From assembly GCF_039982735.1 (NCBI RefSeq), contig NZ_JBDWXV010000001.1, forward strand, positions 1 through 64,000: 64,000 nt of DNA, read 5' to 3'. The DNA is from Saccharospirillum sp039982735 (lineage in GTDB: Bacteria > Pseudomonadota > Gammaproteobacteria > Pseudomonadales > Natronospirillaceae). Shown here in pieces: positions 25,551 to 34,959 of this stretch (its first letter is position 1; the number at the start of each line of letters is the position of its first letter). A program made the position numbers and the translations under genes. The notes below the pieces were generated by a model. It was not told the DNA's origin and did not search any database. It worked only from the letters and a program-made list of their open reading frames with translations.

Positions 25551-26498
25551 TCAGCTTTGAATACCGAAGTGAGTATAGAGCTGGTCCATCATATTGTTCG
25601 CACCGATAATTCCGCCGGACATCAACCAGGCGACAAGATCGACGTCATAGACCTGGTTGTTTTGAGTAGCATCGAGGGTCTGCCATAAAGGATGATCGGA
25701 CCAGGCCTGGTAATTCTCATGCACTGAACCGTCCTGCGACTGGAAAATAATGAACATCACATCGGCGTTCATACTGGGGATATTTTCCTTGCTGTTCAGC
25801 TTTACTCCCCAGGTACGTTGTGCAGACATCGGCGGAAACTCGAATCCAAGGTCGTGCAGTACGGTGCCCGCGAAGCTGTCCTCAAGATAGACCCGTAAAT
25901 GATCATTGCGGACATTGGTGATCGCTACCTGCAGTGGCCATTGGTCGCCAACTTGGGCTTGCAGTTCGGTCTGCAGGGTGGCAACCCGCTGGTTCCAGTC
26001 AGCCAATAGTTGGTCTGCCTCGGCTTGCTTGTTCAGGGCTTCCCCCATCAGTTGAACCGTTCCTTTGAAATCGAAAACAGTATCTTCGGCAACCGTGGGC
26101 GCGATCTGGGAGAGCAGGGTGTAGATGTCTTCATGCCGCGCTTTGTTGGCGATGATGAGATCTGGTTTAAGTCTGGCAATTTCCTCCAGGTTAGGCTGGG
26201 TTTCCAGGCCTACATGGGGAACATTCGCCAGATCATCCCGCAAATAATGATACATGGGTTTTTCAACCCAGGAATCGACCAACGCGATCGGGGTGACGCC
26301 CAATGCAACGGCGGTGTCGTTAGCGCCCTGGTACAGGGTTACGATGCGCGTTGGCGTGCCCTGAATCTCGGTTACCCCCAGGGCATGTTCCACCTGGCGG
26401 GTTGTTTCTTCCGCCTGGGTCGCGGCGGCCAGTGTTAACCAGCCAGCCAGGAAGGCAAACAAGGTTCGTTGTTGAAAAATGCGTTTAACAAGTCGCAT
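25551..26498 (-). CDS. Iron-siderophore ABC transporter substrate-binding protein
   Basis: 315 residues from the ATG at 26498, which has AAGAAGGA upstream; a longer in-frame extension would spoil the signal peptide. The signal ends near TQA-EE. The protein shows the FepB/FhuD/BtuF-type fold: RIVTLYQGANDTAVALGVTPIALVD, LEEIARLKPDLIIANKARHEDIYTLL, VFDFKGTVQLMGEAL and the closing DVDLVAWLMSGGIIGANNMM. It would bind the ferric siderophore in the periplasm. It is 62 bases after the third synthetase gene, with a Fur-like site between. Permease and ATPase genes are absent, so it must use a transporter encoded elsewhere. Confidence 0.8.
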   Translation of the reverse strand: MRLVKRIFQQRTLFAFLAGWLTLAAATQAEETTRQVEHALGVTEIQGTPTRIVTLYQGANDTAVALGVTPIALVDSWVEKPMYHYLRDDLANVPHVGLETQPNLEEIARLKPDLIIANKARHEDIYTLLSQIAPTVAEDTVFDFKGTVQLMGEALNKQAEADQLLADWNQRVATLQTELQAQVGDQWPLQVAITNVRNDHLRVYLEDSFAGTVLHDLGFEFPPMSAQRTWGVKLNSKENIPSMNADVMFIIFQSQDGSVHENYQAWSDHPLWQTLDATQNNQVYDVDLVAWLMSGGIIGANNMMDQLYTHFGIQS

Positions 26499-26524
26499 GA
26501 CAGTATCCTTCTTTTGATCATTTC

Positions 26525-26543
26525 GATAACAATAATGATTTAT
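26525..26543. promoter_or_regulatory. Possible secondary Fur box before the binding-protein gene
   Basis: GATAACAATAATGATTTAT matches about 13 of 19 positions of the Fur consensus and lies 27 bases upstream of the binding-protein start. It is weaker than the site at 34884 and may give an internal iron-controlled promoter. Confidence 0.4.
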
Positions 26544-26560
26544 ATTTACATTATCAAATA

Positions 26561-28504
26561 TCAAGCGGGGTCGCTGATGTTCTCCGGTTTGATGTCTGCC
26601 TGCACACTAGGTGCAACGGTTGCGTCAGGCGGTGTACCCAAGCGCTTCAACGGGTTAACCGTCCACCCTTTGCCAAAGGGCATGCTGCCGGGGCCACCGG
26701 CACGCTCCAGCATGGGCCGAACCAAGAGCTTGAGTGGCCAGTGCTCCTGCTCAAAGCAAACCCGGTGCAACAACTCCCGGGCTTCAGCGGAAAACGCTAT
26801 CCGGTCAATTTGCCGGATCAGGCTGTAGCGCAGCGCTAGCCAGAGTCGCTTTTCTTCAATGCGATAGCGTTGTGCCAGGGTGTCTATAATGGCCCGCAGG
26901 TTGACCTGAATACCCAGCGAGAGCAGGTAAAACAGCAGGTCTTCGGCGGTGTCGTGATAGAGCGTATTGGCGACGCCTTTTTTTAAACAAAAGACCGGGT
27001 CGTCAAGGCCCGCCTGGTTCAGCCAGGGAACAAAGAGGCGCAGTGAGTCGTGGTCCCGCAGGAGTAGTCCGTCCACCCGGTTATTTCGCCACACCAACAC
27101 TGCATTCTGGCCATGTATTTCGGGCATGATGCCCAGCCGGAAGAGGCGTAAATTCAGTTCCAGAAAGGTGTCGCAGACTTCCTGAAAGAGGCCGAGCACT
27201 GAACTTTCCGTGCCGGGTAGCCGGCGATGCTCGAGCCAGTGGTCAAAACAATGATCCTGATGGTCCGGTAACAGGGTGCCAAGCGCGGACATGGGCACCA
27301 GGCGACATTCCGGGTCCTGTAGCAATGCTTCGGGGTAGCGTCGCACCATGGCGGAAAGGTGGCGCGGATAGTCGTCAAAGAGGCTGCCCTTGGGCGGCAT
27401 GAAAGCCCACCAATGTGATTCGTCGCAATAAAACACCTGGTGTTCGAGCACCGGGTCCAGCGTTATCGCTTTTGTCAGCAGCCCCTGGGCGATGACGCTA
27501 TTCATCATTTTTACGGCCGGTAAATAACGCGACGACCCGAGCGAGTACAGGCTCATAGGCAGTTTCAGATAATTCGCACTTTCCGTCAGCGGCGCCAGTG
27601 AGCGAACGGACGATGTCGATTTCATTGCCAACCCCTGAAACGCCAGGGGCACCCAGTGTTTGTGGGTCGCTTCGTGTTGCAAGGCTTCCGGCAACCCCTG
27701 GTCGAGTTGCCAGGCCATTACCGGAATGGCCAGGTAATATTTCAGGCCGCGCTCCTGGATTTCCAGGTCCAGTTCCGCTCGCTCGTGGTCGTTGAGAAGA
27801 TACTCTGCCGGGCTGGTGTTATGGGCATCTACTGGCTCACTCACCAATAGATGATCGCGACGAATGGCCACCCACTTCAAGTAAATATTCTGGTCGAACT
27901 CTGCCACATAGTGGTGATAGTTCGCCTGGTTTAAACCGATTTTGGCTTTTGCAGCAGGGTGGTAAGGGCGGTCCCGTAGCGCGCCCCATTGTTCCATGGC
28001 CTGGAAATACTGACCCGGAGAACGCGACAACAGACCGGTTTTCGAAATGTTGTGTCGATAAGACCAGGTGGTTTGTTCCAGGGTGTGCTGCAATGCCTCT
28101 ATGAATAACTCGACCCCTTTCGGGCTGCCGGGCATTCGGTCGCCGAGGCTTTCGTTTACCAGCGTCATCATATCGATGGCATTCAGGGTTTTAATCTGGC
28201 TGCTGTGAGTCATCGCATAGACCGGCGCGCCGGCAACGCTCAGTAACGCCTGTGCAATGCCGGGCCGGGCAGGTACCCATACCTGCCTGATGACCGGATG
28301 TTCGGGATGCCAGGTCCATACTTGTTCAATGGGCCATTTTTCCTCTGCCTCGCGAGCTTCCATGTGACAGTTTTGCCAATGCAGCGGTGGTTCGAGCGCG
28401 GTGTTTTCAGCGTCGAAAAAACCTTCCGACCACAAGCATTCCAGTAAATCCTGCATAACCTGCTGTTGCGCCAGACGCTGGCAATCATGCTTGGAGAGAG
28501 TCAT
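26561..28504 (-). CDS. NIS siderophore synthetase, AcsA-like position (third IucA/IucC)
   Basis: 647 residues from the ATG at 28504, which has AAGGAG eight bases upstream inside the end of the preceding gene (20-base overlap). The IucA/IucC fold is supported by HYHPAAKAKIGLN, the ATP-site signature EIHGQNAVLVW and a ferric-reductase-FhuF-like C-terminal part. A tail of about 45 residues (PFGKGWTVNPLKRLGTPPDA) is longer than usual. NIS synthetases couple carboxylates such as citrate to amines or alcohols using ATP. In gene order it corresponds to acsA of the achromobactin cluster. Confidence 0.85.
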   Translation of the reverse strand: MTLSKHDCQRLAQQQVMQDLLECLWSEGFFDAENTALEPPLHWQNCHMEAREAEEKWPIEQVWTWHPEHPVIRQVWVPARPGIAQALLSVAGAPVYAMTHSSQIKTLNAIDMMTLVNESLGDRMPGSPKGVELFIEALQHTLEQTTWSYRHNISKTGLLSRSPGQYFQAMEQWGALRDRPYHPAAKAKIGLNQANYHHYVAEFDQNIYLKWVAIRRDHLLVSEPVDAHNTSPAEYLLNDHERAELDLEIQERGLKYYLAIPVMAWQLDQGLPEALQHEATHKHWVPLAFQGLAMKSTSSVRSLAPLTESANYLKLPMSLYSLGSSRYLPAVKMMNSVIAQGLLTKAITLDPVLEHQVFYCDESHWWAFMPPKGSLFDDYPRHLSAMVRRYPEALLQDPECRLVPMSALGTLLPDHQDHCFDHWLEHRRLPGTESSVLGLFQEVCDTFLELNLRLFRLGIMPEIHGQNAVLVWRNNRVDGLLLRDHDSLRLFVPWLNQAGLDDPVFCLKKGVANTLYHDTAEDLLFYLLSLGIQVNLRAIIDTLAQRYRIEEKRLWLALRYSLIRQIDRIAFSAEARELLHRVCFEQEHWPLKLLVRPMLERAGGPGSMPFGKGWTVNPLKRLGTPPDATVAPSVQADIKPENISDPA

Positions 28505-30365
28505 TGCGCTGTCTCCTTTTATAGGCCGCCAGGGGGTTGCGTACGGTTTTGATGCGCGGCTGAGCATCGCCGAATAACCGGCGTTTGGTCAGTTCTTCGA
28601 TCTCAAAACACCCGGTAAACACATCGAAGCATTCGAAGCGTTCCCGGTGCTCCGGGTGTGCCGCCTGATAGTCATGAATAACCTCGGCAGTCATTTGCCA
28701 GAACGTCTTTTCCGGTAACTGATAGCAGTCGTTAAGAAACAAACACACGTCCGATAGCGCGATAAAGAAGAACGCATCCAGCGAATAATCGCGAACGTCA
28801 TTCAGATCGTTTGTCAGGATGTAGGAGTTGGGGTTGATCTGTGCATGGGTGGGTGGCACCGGAAACAGCTCAGGGCATTGGTCCGGGTGGGTGAGGTGAT
28901 CACGGGAGTACCGAACGCCATCGTGAAAATCCTTCAGAGCGATGCGTTTGGGCCAGCCATCTTCGTGAATGAGGATGATATTTTGCCCGTGAGATTCCAT
29001 GCCAATGCCATGACCAAACAGCATATGAATGATGGGCCCTACGGCTACTGTCAGCAGTTGCCGCGTCCAGGCTTCCAGCCCGTGACGCTCAATCCAGCGC
29101 TCGATCAGCGGTTCGCCGTTACCCTGTTGGTGGCTCAGGCCATTGAACGGGATGGCATCCTCACCTGGCCGCAGGTAGGTGTGCAGGCTTTCACGCCACA
29201 CCACACCCAAATGCCCGTAGGCACTTAACCGCCGCGCGGCGGGCAGGCGTTCGTAATCGCAGGTTACGCCCAGCACTTCCCGCAGGATGACAAAATCCAT
29301 ATCCCGGGCAATGGGGTCCTGCCCGATCAACCGTTGCAGCCAATCTGTGATGACCGGTCCATTAAGGCAGGTATGGGCCGCCATGATGCGGCTGGTTGAG
29401 GTGTTGGTAATGCCGAGTGACACTTTGGCGTAGGGTTTTTCCGGGTAATCGGCATTGGCCAGGGTACGAATGGATTGTTGCGCGCGCCAGGCGTCCTGCC
29501 CTTGCCCAAGCCATATCAGATCACCCGTTGCCAGTTCGGGGTAAAACTCGGTCGCGATGCGCTCGTTCCATTGCCAGGGGTGAACGGGAATCAGCCGGTA
29601 GTCGTCTCTGTTCTTGCCTAGGGCATTCAAATGCGTCTCAAAGCGGCTCAGGTCGTGGTCACCCAGAACCGACCGGAGAAATTGATCGGAATCCAGCGAT
29701 TCCGAGGCGTTTAGTCGCGTTTTGTTTTTGTGCAGGGCCACCCAGTACAACGGCAGGCGCTGTTGAAACTCCGGACCATAGCGCTGGTTCTCCGCCAACG
29801 AAAAACCGAGGCGTGATTTGTAGCAGGGGTGATAGGAATGAGCATCCATTAAATGCCCTTCCAGGGCATCATAGTAGCGCTGGTCAGCAGTCAGGGTGCC
29901 AGGCAGGGCGGTCGCCTGCGCCTGAACATCTTTTACCAGAGTGTGGGTCAATTCGTTCATGAACGCATTGAGGCGGGTTGTATCCGGCAGGGCCGCCAGC
30001 ACGTCGGCAGAAAAATCCGTCAGTGAGGCTTCGCAAGGGGTGCCCCCGTTTTCTACCCGCATCACCGGCCGCCGACTCAGCCGCAACAACCCGTAGCTTT
30101 CCTTGAATTCGCCTTCGGCAAGGTAACGGACCTTTTGCCCGTTCGCATCGGTACCGGTTAACACCACCAGGCGGGAGTCTGAGTGTCGGGTGTGGTCTTC
30201 GTAATCGAGTACCTCTTCAAACACCAGGGCCTGAATGAGCTGGCGCAATACCCTTTGCTCTACGTTAGCGAGATGAGGCGAACGCAACGCGGCGACCCAT
30301 GCCACCGTATCGATTTGATTGACGGTAGGTTCAATTAGGTTTTCGATGGGGTTCAATACAGTCAT
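28485..30365 (-). CDS. NIS siderophore synthetase, AcsC-like position (second IucA/IucC)
   Basis: 626 residues. Starts by ATGA overlap with the exporter gene stop. Family landmarks: SYHPCYKSRLGFSLAENQRYGPEF, LIPVHPWQWNE, KVSLGITNTSTSRIMAAHTC, and the ATP/metal signature GIGMESHGQNIILI followed by LKDFHDGVRY. It should catalyse one of the condensation steps on a citrate-based backbone. Its place after the exporter mirrors acsC of achromobactin clusters and the SbnC/F group of staphyloferrin B. Confidence 0.88.
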   Translation of the reverse strand: MTVLNPIENLIEPTVNQIDTVAWVAALRSPHLANVEQRVLRQLIQALVFEEVLDYEDHTRHSDSRLVVLTGTDANGQKVRYLAEGEFKESYGLLRLSRRPVMRVENGGTPCEASLTDFSADVLAALPDTTRLNAFMNELTHTLVKDVQAQATALPGTLTADQRYYDALEGHLMDAHSYHPCYKSRLGFSLAENQRYGPEFQQRLPLYWVALHKNKTRLNASESLDSDQFLRSVLGDHDLSRFETHLNALGKNRDDYRLIPVHPWQWNERIATEFYPELATGDLIWLGQGQDAWRAQQSIRTLANADYPEKPYAKVSLGITNTSTSRIMAAHTCLNGPVITDWLQRLIGQDPIARDMDFVILREVLGVTCDYERLPAARRLSAYGHLGVVWRESLHTYLRPGEDAIPFNGLSHQQGNGEPLIERWIERHGLEAWTRQLLTVAVGPIIHMLFGHGIGMESHGQNIILIHEDGWPKRIALKDFHDGVRYSRDHLTHPDQCPELFPVPPTHAQINPNSYILTNDLNDVRDYSLDAFFFIALSDVCLFLNDCYQLPEKTFWQMTAEVIHDYQAAHPEHRERFECFDVFTGCFEIEELTKRRLFGDAQPRIKTVRNPLAAYKRRQRNDSLQA

Positions 30366-31834
30366 GGCAATACCTTTTGTGCAGTATGTTTCGTCCCGAC
30401 ATTCCTTTGCGGGGTGGTTAACGAGGAGCTGGGGTCTTCAGCGACGGGCTCGGCACGCGGGTTTGGCAAGCGCAATGCCAATGGCAGAGTGGCCAGCAAC
30501 AGCAAGCCGATGAGGGTAAACAGTTCGTTGATCGCCATCAGCCCGCTGGTCTGCGGCGAAAACCCCTGAGATGAAAGTGCGAAAGAGCGCCACTCATAAA
30601 AAAGCGAAACAACGACGATCACAGTAGCCGCGCTAACACGCCGAAGAATGTTGTTCATGGCGGCTCCCTGGGAGACCAGCTGTTCGGGGATAGCATTCAG
30701 CCCTGCCGTGGTGACAGGCATGTAAGACAGCCCGATACCGGCACCGCGAACCAGGGTAAGCCCGAGGATGACCCAGAGCGTGACCTCCGACTGCAGCTGA
30801 CCCAGTGCCAGCGTTGCGATGGCGGTCAAACCCAACCCAACACTGACCACCCCGCGAGGACCACGGGCATCCAGCCGCTTACCGCCGATAGAGACAAAGA
30901 GGCTGGACATGACGGCCGTTGCTACCAATACCAGGGCTGTGTTCATCACACTGAAATTCAGTACGTTCTGCATTAACAGCGGTAATAACAAGAGGCTGCC
31001 AAAGATGCCAATGGACTGAACCACGACGATGATCACGCTCAGCCGATAGGCTGGTTCGGCAAAAAGATGCAAATTCAGTAGCGGATATTTGCAATGCAAT
31101 TGATGGCGTATAAAGAAAGCCATGCACAACAGCGCCGATAGGCCAAGCAACAGTGCCAATAATGAGTAAACAGTACCGGTCAGCAGACTCAGGGCCATTA
31201 GCAAACCGCCAATCCCCACGGCGGAAAGTACAAAACCGAGGCCGTCAAAGCGGGGTGTGTTTTCATCGGGAGGGGATACCAGGCTGTAATAACCCATCAT
31301 CCAACCCAACACCCCGACCGGTATATTCATCAGAAACAACACTGGCCAGGAAAACACTTCGAGCAACAAACCGCCCACGGCCGGACCGACCGCCGGTGCC
31401 AGCATGACCACCGTGCCCCAAAGGCCCGTGACCCGGCCACGTTCGTTTCTGGGATAGGCTTCGAAGATCAGTGGCAGGGAGAGGGGAATCATCAGCCCAG
31501 CTGCCACGCCCTGAACACACCGTGCCAAGACCACCAGCGCCATATTGTCCGCCAGGGCACCCAGTGTTGAACCGGTAACAAAGCCGGCCAGGCCCAACAG
31601 ATACAGCGGTCGCTTGCCGATTTTATTACCCAAAAAACCAGTGATCGGCATGGTGATACCCATGCTCAGCATGAAGCCGGTCATCACCCAGCTTGCCCAC
31701 AGTGGGCCTATGTCGAAGGTCGACATGAATACCGGAATCACCGGGTTTAATGCACTGTTATTCAGGCTGACGGTGACCGTGCCCAGCATGACTGTGCACA
31801 GCACCCAGGTTGGTTTTCGCGCCCTGGTGGTCAT
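30362..31834 (-). CDS. MFS exporter, DHA2 (EmrB/QacA) type, likely siderophore efflux
   Basis: 490 residues with about 14 membrane helices. N-terminal SWVMTGFMLSMGITMPITGF, then the loop motif GNKIGKRPLYLLG, and the helix-5 antiporter motif with LAPAVGPAVGGLLLE are those of the DHA2 drug:proton antiporter family. It lies inside the siderophore operon, overlapping both neighbours by ATGA, at the place of yhcA in achromobactin clusters and sbnD in staphyloferrin B. Export of the finished siderophore across the inner membrane is therefore likely. Confidence 0.85.
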   Translation of the reverse strand: MTTRARKPTWVLCTVMLGTVTVSLNNSALNPVIPVFMSTFDIGPLWASWVMTGFMLSMGITMPITGFLGNKIGKRPLYLLGLAGFVTGSTLGALADNMALVVLARCVQGVAAGLMIPLSLPLIFEAYPRNERGRVTGLWGTVVMLAPAVGPAVGGLLLEVFSWPVLFLMNIPVGVLGWMMGYYSLVSPPDENTPRFDGLGFVLSAVGIGGLLMALSLLTGTVYSLLALLLGLSALLCMAFFIRHQLHCKYPLLNLHLFAEPAYRLSVIIVVVQSIGIFGSLLLLPLLMQNVLNFSVMNTALVLVATAVMSSLFVSIGGKRLDARGPRGVVSVGLGLTAIATLALGQLQSEVTLWVILGLTLVRGAGIGLSYMPVTTAGLNAIPEQLVSQGAAMNNILRRVSAATVIVVVSLFYEWRSFALSSQGFSPQTSGLMAINELFTLIGLLLLATLPLALRLPNPRAEPVAEDPSSSLTTPQRNVGTKHTAQKVLP

Positions 31835-33084
31835 ACCGCCTCCAGTGCCAGGGTGTCATTAACCCGGAGCGCGCCGGGCCGGATAAACTGCTGTACCGGT
31901 CGCGGGTGACACAGAAAATCGGCATGGGAAATGTTGTAGCCGTAGGCCCCCGCCATGGGCAATACCAGTAAGTCACCCCGCTGCGGGTTTACCATGGGCA
32001 CACCACGTGCCAACACATCCTTGGGGGTGCACAGTTGCCCTACCACGGTTAAGGGTCGCGCTTCGCCCTCACAGGCATTCTGCGGTAAATGAACTACCGG
32101 GTGGCTGTGGCCTTGCGCTACAGGCAAACGAAAGTGATGCGTTCCTCCACGGCAGACGGCGAAGTCTTCACCATGGTTGTGCTTGAGGTCGATGATTTGC
32201 ATCACATAGTAACCACAGTGCGCCGTAACAAAACGACCAGGTTCGAAGCGGATGCGCGGTGGCTCCGGTAGCCAGGCTAGACGACGGGCAAGATGCCAGC
32301 ACAGCGTTGGCCAGTCGAACTGGTCGATACCCTGGTAGTTCACGCCCATGCCTCCTCCCAGATTCAACTGAGTGACCTTGGCCGGCTCTTCAGCCAGAGC
32401 ACGCCAGATCGGCCACTTGTCGAGGAGGCTGTCCAGCAAGCCGAGATGGCGGTATACATCGGTCTGGTGCGACATGGCATGAACATGAAAACCGCAGAGT
32501 TCCAGATACTCGCTTTCGTCTACTTGTATCACTGCATCGGTAAGCTGGCGTTCTTCCAGGCCGAACGGTGTCGGCTGACCGGCCATGGCAAGCTTGGTCG
32601 ACAAGGCGTCTGGCAGCGTTGGATTGACACGGATCAGCACCCGTTGACGACGCCCGGTTTCCGCCGCGATGGTATTCAAACGCTGAATCTCATCGTGACT
32701 TTCAAGGTGTATCTGCTCCACTCTGGCTTCCAGTGCCAAGCGAAAATCGCTGTCCAGTTTTCCAGGGCCGGAAAAAATAAACGGCTGCGTTATATCGTGT
32801 TCGATCAATTTTTGAATTTCGCCGCCGGACGATACATCAAACCCATCAACCCAGGGTGCCAGTGTGCGCAGCACAGCGGGTTCACTATTGGCCTTGATCG
32901 CGTAGAACAAGTCGACACCGTCTGGCAGGTGAGAACGCAGCCATTGGATATGGGTTTCGAGCGCGTCCAGATCATAAATAAAGGCAGCCAGCGGGTCGGC
33001 TTCCTGTTCAGCCAGGCGGCGAGCACAGGCTGCGATGGGCTCTGGAACCATGAGTGGATTAGGTGGCATATCATTCATCTCCAT
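31831..33084 (-). CDS. PLP-dependent decarboxylase (AcsE/SbnH-like), group III fold
   Basis: 417 residues. Alanine-racemase-like barrel with the PLP lysine in LFYAIKANSEPAVL, HVHAMSHQTD, the phosphate-binding GGGMGVNY and EPGRFVTAHCGYYVM. The C-terminal beta domain has QLCTPKDVLARG and MAGAYGYNISHADFL. It belongs to the DapDC/ornithine decarboxylase group. In staphyloferrin B synthesis SbnH decarboxylates a citryl-diaminopropionate intermediate, and AcsE is thought to act similarly. The start codon overlaps the previous stop by one base, giving tight coupling. Confidence 0.85.
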   Translation of the reverse strand: MEMNDMPPNPLMVPEPIAACARRLAEQEADPLAAFIYDLDALETHIQWLRSHLPDGVDLFYAIKANSEPAVLRTLAPWVDGFDVSSGGEIQKLIEHDITQPFIFSGPGKLDSDFRLALEARVEQIHLESHDEIQRLNTIAAETGRRQRVLIRVNPTLPDALSTKLAMAGQPTPFGLEERQLTDAVIQVDESEYLELCGFHVHAMSHQTDVYRHLGLLDSLLDKWPIWRALAEEPAKVTQLNLGGGMGVNYQGIDQFDWPTLCWHLARRLAWLPEPPRIRFEPGRFVTAHCGYYVMQIIDLKHNHGEDFAVCRGGTHHFRLPVAQGHSHPVVHLPQNACEGEARPLTVVGQLCTPKDVLARGVPMVNPQRGDLLVLPMAGAYGYNISHADFLCHPRPVQQFIRPGALRVNDTLALEAV

Positions 33085-34838
33085 TACACCACCTCATCCA
33101 GTTCCAGCGGCGAATGGTGCACGCGTTCAGCATGCGCCCGACTGATCGGGTTGGCGGTCATGACATAGTTTGCCTGGCGGTCTGCCTGCTTGCGAAAACG
33201 CACCAACAGATTGGCCTTGTTCGGCAAATAGGCGGACGCCAACAGCGCTTGAATGCGATCTCGCCCCTCGGGCAGGCGGCTACAGAGGTCATCCAGGTGT
33301 TCAGCGACAGCGCGCCACAAACTGCGCTCCAGCAGCTCATCATCACCGCTGATGTAAAATATTGCTTGCGCCAGCGTATTTAGAAACAGGCAATAGCAGA
33401 CTCGCTGCCAGCCTTTTTCCGTATCGTAAAAAAGGCTTTGCCGGGCCTGGTCCGATAGCGTGGGCAAGCGTTGTTCGGGCCAGTGCTCGGGCAACAACTT
33501 GGTGCCTTCGAGATCCCGATAATAATAGTGAACTGGTAAGTGATTCTTTAACCCGACCAAGCCATTTTGCAGATGAGGTTCCAGTACGACACCCTGTTCA
33601 AAATAAAGCCGTAACGTAGGTTCAACCATGACTTCCAACAGGGCGTTAAACCACAGCAGGGCTGTATTGAAATAGCTGGTTTTCAGCTGTTTGCAGGCGG
33701 CTGAAATCTCTTCCACAATTAACGGTTGGACACTGGGCCGGGGTGAAAACAGGGCACCCGTCATGACCGGGCGATGCCCGAGCCGTTCATCGCGGATGGG
33801 GTTTTCCCGCGCGATAAAGGAGAACCCTTCCATCATAAAACGGCTGGCGCCACCTTGTTGATTCAGTGCCTGATAGGCCGGTTCACGCATTATGCTGAAG
33901 CCGTGGAACTTCAGCGGTTCGCACGTATCGTGGAGTATTTCGCTAAGAATAACGGCCGTGTCCAGTTCATAGAGGGCGTTCTTGCGAACGCAGTTGGTTA
34001 ACCGGAGATGGAGCGACCCCTTCACAAAGAAATCCAATTCGGGGTGGTAGCAGGTTCGTAGCGATGACGTGGCCACCAGAGGTAGACCCTTGGCCCCATG
34101 GTCGAGCAGCAACCCCTTTGCCAGCCACTGCTGAACCTGCGCATCTTTTTTCAGGAAAAGCGCCTGCCAGGGATGTACCGGCAGCAAAGCCCTGTCGGCT
34201 GCAGCGGGTAGTTCCGGCATCCACTGATCGCGGATAAACCGCTGCAGGTCCGGTTTGCCCCTGGTTAAATAATGTTGGTCAAGCGGTATGGAAAAACAAT
34301 GCCACTGGAAGCGTCCGCCATGCTCAGGGGAATAGGCGTGTAGTTCTGTTTCGCTCATTCCCTGACGGGCTTTGGGGGTGGGGTGAAAGCGATGCCCGAC
34401 CGTCAGCGCCTGTTCGCTTTGAACGAAGGCGTTCACCACACCATTCGACAAAGGCCCGGGGCGGGAATGCCGCAGAATATCGGCCATAACACTGCGACTG
34501 CAGTGTACCTGCTCCCGCAATTCCGAGTAATCGGTCTGATGTTCGAGATGGCACAGCTCCACCAGCAAAAGATCCGCAAGCTCCGACAGGCCCAGCCTGG
34601 GGCCTGATGGCTGGTGGGATGGCAGGCTGAGATAGTGATAGTTGCTGGTAATGGATACCGAATGAACGAAAAAAAACAGAGAGCGCTGTTGAGTTGTCAA
34701 CGAAAGCTCCGCCAGATAACCCTGTCTCGGCGTGTGCCGAAACGACAACCATTGGTTGGGCAGTGCTACTTCCCTGAGATAACAATTGAGTAAGGCTTCG
34801 ATGGACAGTATGTCCGCCTGGGTGTGATGACTCATCAT
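33084..34838 (-). CDS. NIS siderophore synthetase, AcsD-like position (first IucA/IucC)
   Basis: 584 residues from the ATG at 34838, preceded by AAGGAG nine bases upstream; an in-frame start at 34874 overlaps the promoter side and has no such site. Landmarks: HRFHPTPKARQGMSETELHAYSPE, LPVHPWQALFL, LKGSLHLRLTNCVRKNALYEL and the ATP-site signature LEPHLQNGLVGL. First gene of the operon, as AcsD (citrate-serine type A synthetase) in achromobactin. A Fur box lies 46 bases upstream. Confidence 0.87.
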   Translation of the reverse strand: MMSHHTQADILSIEALLNCYLREVALPNQWLSFRHTPRQGYLAELSLTTQQRSLFFFVHSVSITSNYHYLSLPSHQPSGPRLGLSELADLLLVELCHLEHQTDYSELREQVHCSRSVMADILRHSRPGPLSNGVVNAFVQSEQALTVGHRFHPTPKARQGMSETELHAYSPEHGGRFQWHCFSIPLDQHYLTRGKPDLQRFIRDQWMPELPAAADRALLPVHPWQALFLKKDAQVQQWLAKGLLLDHGAKGLPLVATSSLRTCYHPELDFFVKGSLHLRLTNCVRKNALYELDTAVILSEILHDTCEPLKFHGFSIMREPAYQALNQQGGASRFMMEGFSFIARENPIRDERLGHRPVMTGALFSPRPSVQPLIVEEISAACKQLKTSYFNTALLWFNALLEVMVEPTLRLYFEQGVVLEPHLQNGLVGLKNHLPVHYYYRDLEGTKLLPEHWPEQRLPTLSDQARQSLFYDTEKGWQRVCYCLFLNTLAQAIFYISGDDELLERSLWRAVAEHLDDLCSRLPEGRDRIQALLASAYLPNKANLLVRFRKQADRQANYVMTANPISRAHAERVHHSPLELDEVV

Positions 34839-34883
34839 CGGAAGGAGCTCCTTGTCCGAGAAGAGCCCACACACTACATTTAA

Positions 34884-34898
34884 TGATAATGATTCTCA
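34884..34898. promoter_or_regulatory. Fur box of the siderophore operon
   Basis: TGATAATGATTCTCA matches 14 of 15 positions of the 7-1-7 Fur consensus TGATAATGATTATCA. It sits 46 bases before the first synthetase start in the 122-base gap after the chemoreceptor gene. Iron-dependent repression of the whole operon is expected. Confidence 0.85.
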
Positions 34899-34959
34899 AT
34901 ACAGTTCATGAAGATAATCTTAGGAATGTTCGTAAAAGAGACTCAGTAGACAATTTCCG

